NCBI RefSeq assembly: GCF_003014615.1
Contig: NZ_PYGI01000025.1
Location: 1-54,074 of the forward strand
DNA: 54,074 nt
DNA from: Marinobacterium halophilum
Lineage (GTDB): Bacteria > Pseudomonadota > Gammaproteobacteria > Pseudomonadales > Balneatricaceae
Direction of reading: 5' to 3'
This document shows positions 1 through 9,100 of the stretch, one piece after another. The stretch's first letter is position 1, and every line of letters begins with the position of its first letter. The notes below the pieces were generated by a model. It saw nothing but the letters and a program-made list of their open reading frames with translations, did not search any database and was not told the origin of the DNA. Made by a program: the position numbers and the translations under genes.

Positions 1-782
1 TCACCGAAGCCTTTCACGAACGCCGGACGCTTCTTGGTCCGCGCCGCCACTTCCTTGGAGGTGACGATCACGGCGGCACCACCGGCCACCGGCATGACAA
101 TCTCCAGCACGTGCAGCGGGTCTGCGACCATCTTGCTGCCGAGTACATCGTCGATGGTCATCGGCTTGCCATGGAACATCGCATTGGGGTTGTACTGGGC
201 GTTGGTACGCTGATCCACCGCCAGCTTGGCCATGGCGGTCTGGTCGTAGCCGTACTGCGCAGCGTAACGCTGGGCAATCATGGCGTAGCCGGTGTTCTGG
301 CCCATGTGCCCATAGGGCAGATCAAATTCCGCTTCGGGTGCGCCAAACGCTGTACTGTGGCCACCAAAGCGCATGGCACGTGCCATCCAAGCGGCATCTT
401 CTGACGGTGCCAATGGAGCCATCCGCATCGGAATCACACACAACACCGCTTCGCACAAGCCCAACTCGATGGCGGCGGCGGCACGCCAAATCATGCCAAC
501 CGAGGTACAGCCACCCAGATCGACCACTTCAGCGAAGTTGACCTCGATACCGAGATACTCGGCCGCCATCGCCGGTACGAAAACAGACGCTTCGTGAAAC
601 TGGGCACCATTAATGACCAAACCATCCAAGTCGCTGGCCTTGAGGCCCGCATCTTCCAAAGCCCGTGAGGCCAGATCGGCCACCTGCTCCAGGTGGAACA
701 TCTGTGGTGCCGTGGCATATTTTTCCGGTTTATACTGCGCTGCGCCTACAATAGCCGCCTCACCTTTAAGACCATGTGTCAT
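1..782 (-). CDS. Thiolase-fold (SCP2/lipid-transfer type) protein, 3'-truncated by window edge
   Basis: The first 260 residues read MTHGLKGEAAIVGAAQY and continue through a thiolase N-terminal domain of the SCP2/lipid-transfer type (DLGGCTSVGMIWRAAAA, QRYAAQYGYDQTAMAKLAVD). The C-terminal half lies outside the window. Such proteins carry out thiolytic or retro-aldol cleavage of CoA thioesters, often of bulky substrates. The ATG at 782 is preceded by GAGG, and the gene follows the acyl-CoA synthetase stop by 10 bp, so the two are probably co-transcribed. In the segment where thiolases carry the nucleophilic cysteine, a Cys lies one position away in my alignment by eye, so whether it is a true thiolase or an aldolase of the Ltp2/Sal type cannot be decided without the C-terminus. 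Confidence 0.8.
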   Translation of the reverse strand, partial: MTHGLKGEAAIVGAAQYKPEKYATAPQMFHLEQVADLASRALEDAGLKASDLDGLVINGAQFHEASVFVPAMAAEYLGIEVNFAEVVDLGGCTSVGMIWRAAAAIELGLCEAVLCVIPMRMAPLAPSEDAAWMARAMRFGGHSTAFGAPEAEFDLPYGHMGQNTGYAMIAQRYAAQYGYDQTAMAKLAVDQRTNAQYNPNAMFHGKPMTIDDVLGSKMVADPLHVLEIVMPVAGGAAVIVTSKEVAARTKKRPAFVKGFG

Positions 783-792
783 ATATCAATCC

Positions 793-2616
793 TCATTCAT
801 ACTCAAAGGGAGGCAGGCCAGCGTCTCGAAGCACGTCAAGAGAATACGGCAGATAAGTACCCACCTTTTCACTACGTACATAGATTTGATCCGGGCAATG
901 CTCTGGACTATAACCTTGGCGCTGAATATCCACCTTTCGCAACTTGAACGTTGTTGTCAGGTCGGCTTCTTTTCCAATACGCAAAAACAGAGGCGCAGCA
1001 TAACCGGGCAAACGCTCGGCAGTGAGATCATAAAAAGCCTGCGGATCAAAATCAGAACCTTGCTGCATGAGGATGGCTGCCATGCCGGCACGACCTTCAT
1101 GATCAGGCACCTTAACGCCATATATATTAATAAGCTCGGCACCTTTAAAATCAGACAGTGCGCCAGCCACTTCTTGAGTCGAAACGTTTTCACTTTTCCA
1201 TCGAAATGTATCGCCGATACGATCCATGAAATAGATAAACCCATTAGCATCGTAACGAAGCAGATCCCCAGATCGCCACCAGCTATCGCCTTCAGTGAAG
1301 ACGTTACGCAGGATTTTCTGCTCTGAGGCTTCCTTGGACGTATAACCTTCGAAACGGCCACCACCAATATCCGGATGATTGATGATCATGCCAATACCTT
1401 CACCAACTTCACCCGGCTCACACTGAACCAAATACCCATTTTCGTCATAGATATAGTCGTCAGCCTGCACATCATATCGAACAATACGCAGATTGGTTTT
1501 TGTCCAGTCGGGTATCCGGCCACAGGCACCAATATAATTATCAACATTAATAATATTGGTATTCGACTCGGTTGATCCCCAACCTTCATACACATCCATT
1601 TCACCAAACCGTTCAATCCAGCGCCGCCACAGCTTTTCAGAAAGACCCGCTCCCATCATGCTACGAATCTTGTGATCGGTGCATTGCGTGTTTTGGTTCA
1701 GAAGATAACGGCAGATTTCACCGATATACTGACAAACGGTTACCTCGTTGCGGCAGATATCATCCCAGAACCGGCTGACGCTGAACTTGCGTCTCAACAC
1801 AATTGACGCGCCCACTTTCAGCGCCGTAGATGTGACTGACGTGGCAGCAGCACCGTGGTACAGCGGCAGGCAGCAGTAAAACACGTCATCCTTGGTTGCG
1901 TTGATGGTCACTTCCATCACGTCACCCGAGCACAACCAACGCATATGGCTGTAAATCGCGGCCTTGGGCAAGCCTGTTGTACCCGATGTGAATATCATTA
2001 ATGCAGGGGTTTCAGCGGTAATATTTTCCCTGTAAGACCGATCAATTCGGGTTGAGGGAGCATTTTCAACCGCCTCAATGAACTGCCGATCCAGAGAATT
2101 CAACACACTTTCCGGTGCGGGCTTCTCCGGGTCAGAAAGCAGCCACAGGGGAATATCAATACCCGGGGTTTCAGCGAAGTTTGCCGCACACTCTTCGCCC
2201 ACAATTACAGCCTTGGCATTGGTACAGTCAAGCGCATGAAGCAGGGGCTTGCCATTGATTTGATTATTGATGAAAGCGACGACTACGCCAGCTTTCATCA
2301 AACCAAACCAGATAGAAAAGAACTCCGGCCGATTTTCCAGCGCGAATGCACATACATCACCCGGACGAAGACCACAGGCCAAGGCTGCATGGGCAACCCT
2401 GTTGGCACGCTGGTCAAATTCATAATAACTGAGCTTAAGGTCACCGTAGACTAGAAAGTCATGACCTCCCAGGCGATCAACCTGCGCTTCCAGCCTGTCT
2501 GCTATTGTGTATTTATCTGACGGTTTGATCAGGGCGGCAGCAGCAGCACGCAGGTCCAACTTATACTGGGTCTCCTCGCGCGAGGGCACCGACTGTTCTC
2601 TGTGGGCAATACTCAT
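793..2616 (-). CDS. FATP/FadD6-type acyl-CoA synthetase
   Basis: This 607-residue adenylate-forming enzyme should activate a carboxylic acid to its CoA thioester with ATP. The AMP-binding P-loop is seen near residues 205-220 (IFTSGTTGLPKAAIYSH), followed by YEGWGSTESN and the hinge/adenylate motif WWRSGDLLRYDANGFIYFMDRIGDTFRWKSENVS. The order and the 'GDTFRWKGENV'-like signature are those of very-long-chain or fatty-acid-transport-protein-like synthetases, which handle bulky lipophilic acids. The start at 2616 has AAGG 8 nt upstream. It is divergent from the hydrolase at 2939, and the shared 322-bp region carries two copies of the putative cluster operator. The substrate is unknown; a sterol or bile-acid side chain would fit the context but is inference. 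Confidence 0.88.
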   Translation of the reverse strand: MSIAHREQSVPSREETQYKLDLRAAAAALIKPSDKYTIADRLEAQVDRLGGHDFLVYGDLKLSYYEFDQRANRVAHAALACGLRPGDVCAFALENRPEFFSIWFGLMKAGVVVAFINNQINGKPLLHALDCTNAKAVIVGEECAANFAETPGIDIPLWLLSDPEKPAPESVLNSLDRQFIEAVENAPSTRIDRSYRENITAETPALMIFTSGTTGLPKAAIYSHMRWLCSGDVMEVTINATKDDVFYCCLPLYHGAAATSVTSTALKVGASIVLRRKFSVSRFWDDICRNEVTVCQYIGEICRYLLNQNTQCTDHKIRSMMGAGLSEKLWRRWIERFGEMDVYEGWGSTESNTNIINVDNYIGACGRIPDWTKTNLRIVRYDVQADDYIYDENGYLVQCEPGEVGEGIGMIINHPDIGGGRFEGYTSKEASEQKILRNVFTEGDSWWRSGDLLRYDANGFIYFMDRIGDTFRWKSENVSTQEVAGALSDFKGAELINIYGVKVPDHEGRAGMAAILMQQGSDFDPQAFYDLTAERLPGYAAPLFLRIGKEADLTTTFKLRKVDIQRQGYSPEHCPDQIYVRSEKVGTYLPYSLDVLRDAGLPPFEYE

Positions 2617-2824
2617 AGAAGTTACCTTACATTTTTATAATAACGGCTCAGTAAGTTTGAACTTTTCGAGCAAACGAGTGACGTCCATATGATGTTTTTA
2701 ATAGCTGACTCATACCGAGGCCGACATGTTGCGTGCTCTAACACCACTACCACTATGAAAGATGGCGAGTCCAGTTAGCAGTCATATCCATAATTTATAA
2801 GTTGATTGAGTTTAAGAAGGTTTG

Positions 2825-2844
2825 CATCCCTCAATAAGACTAAC
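2825..2844 (-). promoter_or_regulatory. Putative cluster operator copy (leftward) with -10 element
   Basis: Read on the minus strand this is GTTAGTCTTATTG followed by AGGGATG. The first 13 bases are identical to those of the element at 27118-27137. An exact TATAAAT (2793-2799, minus strand) lies 25 nt downstream, in position to serve the acyl-CoA synthetase gene starting at 2616. The right half deviates from the GGACGATG seen in the other copies. The 322-bp gap 2617-2938 otherwise holds a further weak ACGTCC half-site near 2681 and no visible gene. Confidence 0.5.
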
Positions 2845-2851
2845 GAAAATG

Positions 2852-2871
2852 TTTGCTGCAAATGGACGATG
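2852..2871 (+). promoter_or_regulatory. Putative cluster operator copy (rightward) with -10 element
   Basis: The element ends in AAATGGACGATG, the half-site shared with the copies at 23.9, 27.1 and 32.3 kb. The left half (TGCTGC) is degenerate. A TATTAATTT stretch (2892-2900) supplies a -10-like hexamer about 23 nt further on. This places the element around -35 to -50 of a promoter for the hydrolase gene starting at 2939. It lies 7 bp from the leftward copy, so the two divergent genes would share one regulator-binding region. Confidence 0.55.
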
Positions 2872-2938
2872 TAAAAAAACGGACTTTTGGTTATTAATTT
2901 ACGGTGAGCCTGTTTTCTAAAAATAATGAGGAATCACC

Positions 2939-3769
2939 ATGCAGCATCAGGACTTTCCACTCCCCGTTGGTAATTTTGTTGAAATCGACAATGGCCTAAC
3001 ACTTCATTACCTTGACGTCGGCCAAGGTCCAACCGTTATCTGGCTTCACGGCAGTGGCCCCGGTGCCAGCGGGCATAGCAATTTCAAAACCAACTACCCC
3101 GTATTTGCTGATCAGGGTTACAGAAATATCATTCTCGACCTGCCAGGTTTTGGTCGCTCTGACAAGCCTGATGATGTGAACTATGATCTTGATTTCTTTG
3201 TTGAATGTTTGAATCAGTTCATCAACGCCGTTGCTCTAAAACCGTGTATTTTGCTCGGTAATTCCTTGGGCGGCGCTATTGCGCTGGGCCAGACACTTGC
3301 ATACCCCGAAACGGTTGAGCGTCTGATTCTGATGGCACCCGGCGGGGTTGAAGAGCGTGAAACCTACTTCAAAATGGAAGGCATTAAACGCATGGTTGAT
3401 GTCTTTAACCAGGGACCGATGGGCGTTGAGGAGATGCGTTTTGTCATGCAACTCCAACTGTTCGACACCTCCCAGCTTGAAGACGAACTGCTGGCCGAGC
3501 GCGCTGCCGTCGCAGTGACTCAACCAGCCTGCCTGTTTTCCACCATGATGGTGCCCAATATGACCGAGCGCCTGCATGAGATTAAAATTCCCATGCTTGG
3601 TTTCTGGGGCAACAATGACAACTTCAACCCGGTTGAGGGCACGTTCAAGTTTCTTGATCATGCACCCAATGCCCGCTTCCTCATGCTCAACCGTTGTGGA
3701 CACTGGGTTCAGGTTGAACATACAGATCTCTTCAACCGTACGTGTATCGACTTCCTTAAAAACGGCTGA
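2939..3769 (+). CDS. Alpha/beta hydrolase of the C-C (meta-cleavage product) hydrolase type
   Basis: The 276-residue protein has the family's features: an oxyanion-hole segment HGSGPGASG (residues 37-45), nucleophile elbow GNSLGG with Ser109, Asp227 in GNNDNF and His255 in CGHWVQ, giving a complete Ser-Asp-His triad. HGSGPGASG and CGHWVQ are typical of vinylogous 1,5-diketone hydrolases such as MhpC, BphD, HsaD and TesD, which cut ring-cleavage products. No extradiol dioxygenase gene is present in the window, so a C-C hydrolase role is a family-based guess and an ester or lactone hydrolase remains possible. The ATG has GAGG 6 nt upstream. It is followed after 46 bp by the OYE-type gene on the same strand, probably one operon under the operator at 2852-2871. 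Confidence 0.88.
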   Translation: MQHQDFPLPVGNFVEIDNGLTLHYLDVGQGPTVIWLHGSGPGASGHSNFKTNYPVFADQGYRNIILDLPGFGRSDKPDDVNYDLDFFVECLNQFINAVALKPCILLGNSLGGAIALGQTLAYPETVERLILMAPGGVEERETYFKMEGIKRMVDVFNQGPMGVEEMRFVMQLQLFDTSQLEDELLAERAAVAVTQPACLFSTMMVPNMTERLHEIKIPMLGFWGNNDNFNPVEGTFKFLDHAPNARFLMLNRCGHWVQVEHTDLFNRTCIDFLKNG

Positions 3770-3815
3770 TTGATATTCGCACACGATTAAAACTGTCTCA
3801 TTCGGAGGTATGGCC

Positions 3816-5945
3816 GTGAGCGTATTTCAACACCTTCTCAAGCCTGGGAAGATTGGCAAACTTGAGCTGCCCAATCGTATTTTGCTTGCCCCGATGGGCT
3901 CAAACTTTGCTGAAGCAGACGGCCATTGCGGAGAGCGCATACAAGCCTTCTATGAAGCCCGCGCCAAGGGTGGCGCTGGACTGCTGACCATGGGTGTCGG
4001 TTCAATTGCATATCCGGGCGGTACCGCAGAGCCTTATCAAGTGGGTATTTCCGCTGATGAATTTATCCCCGGACTGCGGCAGTTAACTGATCGTGTGCAT
4101 CAACATGGGGCCAAAATTGCCATTCAGCTGCAGCATGCCGGCAAATCATCCACACGGGATCTTGCCGAAGGCCGTGAACTTTGGGTGCCGTCAGTCCCAC
4201 CTGCCGTCAAGACCGACATGTTCAACGCACTGACAAAATCAGAGCTTGGGCGTTTTATCAGTTCCTCAAAAGGCCGTGAAAAACCCGGTGTCCGTATTCG
4301 GGTCATGGACCGGGATGACATTCAACAGATGATTGCCTGGTTCACCGATGCCGCAGAACGCGCACAAAAGGCAGGTTTTGATGGTGTTGAAATTCACGCC
4401 GGTCACAACTACATACTGGCCGGCTTCCTGTCGGGCTATTACAACCAGCGGGACGACGAGTATGGTGGCTCTCTTGAAAACCGCGCACGCCTGCTGCTGG
4501 ACGTGATTCATGCCATAAGGGAACGCGTCGGCCCGGACTTCCCGGTATGGATGCGGATGGACGCCGTGGAAATGGATCTGCCCGGCGGGATTAATCTGGA
4601 CGATGCCACTCGCACGGCGCAGATGGCACAGCACGCCGGTGTCGACCTGGTGAGTGTTTCAGCCTATGCCAATCTCAGCACCGGCAACGCCTTCACCCAA
4701 GCCCCGATTCCGCATGGTCGAGCACGTTTTCTGGAATGGGCGGCGCACTTCAGAAAACATCTGGATATTCCGGTAACCGCCGCAGGCCGACTGGACCCTG
4801 AGGCGGCCAATCAAGCGATTGCGGATGGACACTGTGATTTCGTTGCCATGGGCCGCAAGCTGCTGGCCGATCCCGACCTGCCCAACAAGCTCAAGGAAAA
4901 CCGTGCCGCTGACGTGCGCCCCTGTATCTATTGCTACGTCTGCGTCAGCCAGATATTTGTCAACGAGCGAGTCAAATGTGCCGTTAACCCACAGGTTGGC
5001 CATGAATCCGAGCTCAAAATGATCGCCAGCGACAGTCCGAAACAGGTACTGGTGGTGGGCGGAGGCCCTGCCGGTCTGGAAGCCGCTCGCGTCAGTGCTC
5101 TGCGTGGCCACCAGGTGACTCTGGTGGAACGCAGCGGTCGCCTGGGCGGCACCCTGTTTTTTGCTGCCCTCGCCTACCCGGAAAACGGCGCGTTGCTGGA
5201 TTACCTGATCAAACAGGTCCGTGACCTGCCGATCGATGTACGCCTGAATACCAACGCCGACGAAGCGCTGGTCAAGACGCTGCAGCCGGATCAGGTGATC
5301 GTCGCCGCCGGTGCACGCCGCAACGCTCCGGATATTCCCGGTGCCGACCAAAAACATGTCTGGTCCGGCGATGAACTGCGCAAGCTGATGACGGGTGAAG
5401 GCGATGACATTGCCAAACGCAAGCTCAGCATCACGCAACGCATGATGATGAAGTCCGGCTCACTGGTCGGCGTGACCAACAGCACCGAAGCGATGCAGAG
5501 TCTGTCCAAGCTGTGGATGCCGCTGGGCAAAAAGGTCGCCATCATCGGCGGCGGTCTGGTCGGTCTGGAACTGGCCGAGTTTCTGGTCGAACGTGGCCGC
5601 CAGGTACAGGTACTGGAGCCCGGCCCGGACCTGGGTGCCGAATTGGCCATCGTGCGCCGCTGGAAGGTGCTGCACAACCTGGAAAGCCATGGCGTCACCC
5701 TGACCAGAAACGCACAGGTTCAAACCATCAGCAAGAAGAGTGTCAGCTATTCGGATGGTGAGGATAACTGTCATGAGATTGCTGCCGACTCCGTGGTACT
5801 GGCGCTCGGGGCCGAAACCAACCACTGTCTGAGCCGGTGCCTGGAAAAGCACGGTATCGACGTGATCAATATCGGTGACGGCGATGACGTTGCCTACATT
5901 GAAGGCGCGCTCAGAACCGGTATGAAAGCAGCCGCCGCAATCTGA
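3816..5945 (+). CDS. Old Yellow Enzyme / 2,4-dienoyl-CoA reductase-type FMN-FeS-FAD oxidoreductase
   Basis: This protein of about 709 residues has an N-terminal FMN TIM barrel (LLKPGKIGKLELPNRILLAP to about residue 365), a cysteine cluster CIYCYVC...KC, then an FAD domain (VLVVGGGPAGLEAARV) and an NAD(P) domain (VAIIGGGLVGLELAEF). This is the layout of 2,4-dienoyl-CoA reductase, trimethylamine dehydrogenase and the bile-acid enzymes BaiCD/BaiH, which reduce C=C bonds of enones or dienoyl-CoAs. I chose GTG 3816 over ATG 3810: the GGAGG at 3804-3808 lies 7 nt from the GTG but only 1 nt from the ATG, and the protein then begins SVFQHLLKPGKI after the initiator. The cysteine spacing is C-x2-C-x2-C-x11-C, one residue shorter in the second gap than the C-x2-C-x3-C-x11-C I recall for FadH. 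The substrate is probably an unsaturated ring or acyl intermediate. Confidence 0.9.
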   Translation: MSVFQHLLKPGKIGKLELPNRILLAPMGSNFAEADGHCGERIQAFYEARAKGGAGLLTMGVGSIAYPGGTAEPYQVGISADEFIPGLRQLTDRVHQHGAKIAIQLQHAGKSSTRDLAEGRELWVPSVPPAVKTDMFNALTKSELGRFISSSKGREKPGVRIRVMDRDDIQQMIAWFTDAAERAQKAGFDGVEIHAGHNYILAGFLSGYYNQRDDEYGGSLENRARLLLDVIHAIRERVGPDFPVWMRMDAVEMDLPGGINLDDATRTAQMAQHAGVDLVSVSAYANLSTGNAFTQAPIPHGRARFLEWAAHFRKHLDIPVTAAGRLDPEAANQAIADGHCDFVAMGRKLLADPDLPNKLKENRAADVRPCIYCYVCVSQIFVNERVKCAVNPQVGHESELKMIASDSPKQVLVVGGGPAGLEAARVSALRGHQVTLVERSGRLGGTLFFAALAYPENGALLDYLIKQVRDLPIDVRLNTNADEALVKTLQPDQVIVAAGARRNAPDIPGADQKHVWSGDELRKLMTGEGDDIAKRKLSITQRMMMKSGSLVGVTNSTEAMQSLSKLWMPLGKKVAIIGGGLVGLELAEFLVERGRQVQVLEPGPDLGAELAIVRRWKVLHNLESHGVTLTRNAQVQTISKKSVSYSDGEDNCHEIAADSVVLALGAETNHCLSRCLEKHGIDVINIGDGDDVAYIEGALRTGMKAAAAI

Positions 5946-5967
5946 GTACAGCGTTTACGCCAAATCC

Positions 5968-5992
5968 CAGGGGAGCCCAATTGGCTCCCCTG
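5968..5992 (+). terminator. Hairpin after the oxidoreductase gene
   Basis: A perfect 10-bp stem (CAGGGGAGCC / GGCTCCCCTG) with loop CAATT begins 23 bp after the stop codon of the oxidoreductase gene. There is no U-tract after it, so it may act as a transcript-end or mRNA-stabilising hairpin rather than a strong intrinsic terminator. It separates the catabolic operon from the restriction-modification locus. Confidence 0.55.
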
Positions 5993-6152
5993 CTGTGCAT
6001 ACTTCTCCTCGACCGCCCTTCTGCCAATAGCCAGCCCGCTTTTGTTTTCGTAAGCTATTGCGTACACAATGAAATGCCATATTTTGGCTCGACCCTTGGT
6101 TTCAGCAGGGTTCCGTTTATTGCACGTTACGGAAAAAGGGATTTTGCAGGCT

Positions 6153-9100
6153 ATGCACTCAACAGGAACCGCAACCAAGACCACCAACTTCCATTTTCTG
6201 GCTGAGCATGACCCGCTTTTTGTCCAGCTGGCTTCCGCCGCCGAGCACACCTTCGCCAGTGACCCGAACACCACGCTGATCAAACTGCGTCAGCTTGGTG
6301 AAGCACTGGCACAACACATCGCGGCATTGTCCGGTATCGAGTTCGATGAACAGACCAGCCAGTCCGACCTGCTCTATCGCTTGAGCCGCGACCTGCGACT
6401 GGAGCCACAGGTCAAAGAGTTATTCCACACCCTGCGCATTGAAGGTAACAAGGCCACCCACCAGTTCCGTACCCGTCACAAGGAAGCCATGGACGGGTTG
6501 AAGCTGGCACGTGAGCTGGCCATCTGGTTTCACCGCTCTTTTGGCAAAACTGGAGCAGACTTCAAGTCTGGACCCTTTATTCCTCCTGCCGACCCCAGTA
6601 CTCAGTTGCGCCAGCTGCAATCCGACATTGAAAAGCTGCGCCATGAACTGCAACAGGCAAACGTCGAGTTGGACAACAGCCAACAGCTAAGCCAACTGGT
6701 TGAGCGGGAAAAGGCCGAATTTGAAGCGTTGGCCTTGGCTATGGATGAAGAGTCTCGTCAACTGTCCGAACAGGCCCGTCAGCATGAACAAACGCTGACT
6801 CAACAAAGGCAGACCTACGAACACAAGATCAAAGAGCTGCAACAACAGCTTGCAGATCAGGGTGAAAAGGCGCTGAGTGTTCAGCGTCAACAGGTCAGCC
6901 AAAAGACTCAGGCTGCCGGTAACGCAATGGTCCTGAGCGAAGAACTTACCCGCATCCTGATTGACCAGCAGCTCAATGAAGCCGGTTGGGAAACAGACAG
7001 CCAAGAGATCACCTGGAAAAAAGGTGCACAGCCACAAGAAGGCACTAATTGCGCCATAGCCGAATGGCCCACCGAGTATCTGGGCGAAAAAGGCTGGGCG
7101 GATTATGTCCTTTTTGCGGGCCTCACCCCAATCGCAGTCGTAGAGGCAAAGAAAGAAAATACCAACGTAGCAGGCAAAGTGCCGCAGGCAGAGCGTTACA
7201 GCAAGGGCTTCAAGGTAATACCCTCATTGTCGGGAGCCTGGGAGCTCACTGGCCACACAGTTGCTTGGCCAGTGCCTGATGAAGAGGGCCATTACAAAGT
7301 GCCCTTCGTTTACTCCTGCAATGGCCGTCCCTATATCCCTCAACTGGCCGAGCAGTCCGGCACCTGGTTCAGGGACGTACGTGAACCGAGCAACACTCGC
7401 AGAGCCCTGCCTGCGTTTCATACCCCTGCAGGCCTGCTCGATCTATTGGAACGTGACCGAGAGCACGCCGAGCAAAAACTGAAAGCAGAACCTTTTGGTT
7501 ATTTGAAACTGCGTGACTATCAGCAAAAAGCGATAACGGCGACTGAATGCGCGCTGGCCAAAGGTGTGCGCACAGCTCTGTTGGCAATGGCCACAGGCAC
7601 AGGCAAGACCCACACCATCATCGGCCTGATGTATCGTTTTCTGAAAAGCGAACGCTTTCACCGCATTCTGTTTTTGGTAGACCGAACCGCACTGGGTGAT
7701 CAGGCCTTCGACGCCTTTGAGGAAACAACCCTCGAACAAAACCAGACCCTGAACCAGATCTACAACCTTGCAGCAATGGGTGACGCCAAGGCAGAAGTCG
7801 AAACTCGGGTACAGGTCGCGACCGTACAGGCCATGGCCAAACGTATATTTATGAGCGACCAGCCGCCATCCATCGACCAGTTCGACTGCATCATCATCGA
7901 CGAAGCCCACCGTGGCTACACTCTGGACCAGGAAATGACTGAAGGCGAGCTGGCCACGCGGGACGCCAGCCAATACCTTTCCAGCTACCGCCGTGTACTG
8001 GATTACTTCGATGCCGTGAAGATCGGGCTGACCGCCACCCCGGCCCGGCACACCTCCGAAATTTTCGGCAAACCGGTCTACACCTACTCCTACCCGGAAG
8101 CGGTCGCCGATGATTGGCTCATCGACCATGAACCTCCGATCCGATACAAAACGCTGCTGTCCAAGCACGGCATCCACTTTGACAAGGGTGAAGCCGTTGA
8201 AGTGATCAACACCCAAACGGGCGAAGTGGATACCACTGACCTGGAAGACGAACTCCATTTCGAAGTCGACGCCTTCAACCGTCGTGTGATCAACGAAGAC
8301 TTCAACCGCGTCATCTGCGAACAGCTGGCACAGGAGCTGGACCCCTTCGGCGAAGAGAAAACCCTGATATTCTGCGCCACCGACCTGCATGCCGACATGG
8401 TAAAACGTCTACTGGATCAAGCCTTTAAAGACCTCTATAACGGCAGTTACAGTGAAGCTGCCGTCGCCAAGATCACCGGCAAGAGCGACAAGGTAGAAAG
8501 CCTGATCAAGCGCTATAAAAACGAGCGTTACCCGAATATCGCCATCACGGTAGACCTGCTCACCACCGGTATCGATGTAAAGCCCATCTGTCATCTGGTG
8601 TTCTTGCGCCGAGTCCGTTCACGCATTCTGTATGAACAGATGATCGGCCGTGCCACGCGTCGCTGCGACGATATTGGTAAAACCGTCTTCCGTATCTATG
8701 ACCCGGTCGACATCTATGCGGCCCTGGAAGACGTCAACACCATGAAGCCGCTGGTGAAAGACCCCAATATCACGCTTGAGCAGTTAATCGGTGAACTGAC
8801 TGACGAGCAGCACCTGGAAAACGCACTGAACACCCCTGGCGAACAGACGGGCGAGACTCAAGCCGATGTTGTGCTGAGCCAACTCAGTCAAAAGCTGATG
8901 CGCGTGATGCGCAAGGCCGACAAGAAAGCCGAAAACGCGCCAGCCCTGCAGCAGAAACTGGGCGAACTTCACGACATCTGGGGGGTTGAGCCCAAATCAC
9001 TGCATACCCATTTGCGCCAGCTTGGCCCGCGCCAGGCCGCTGACTTCATCCGCCAACACAACGGGCTCCTGAACCAGCTGGAAGAAGTAAAAGCATTGGT

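Noticed and set aside
2681-2694. ACGTCCATATGATG as a full operator copy
   Set aside because: Only the left arm matches and there is no second arm with GGACG; mentioned only as a weak half-site.
4659-5438. Long open frames on the minus strand inside the OYE-type gene (259 codons and others)
   Set aside because: They mirror the codon structure of a strongly supported gene with complete domains and show no family signature.
7443-8390. A 315-codon minus-strand frame inside hsdR
   Set aside because: It lies wholly within the helicase region of hsdR, is Val/Phe/Gly-rich as expected for a shadow frame, and has no recognisable domain.
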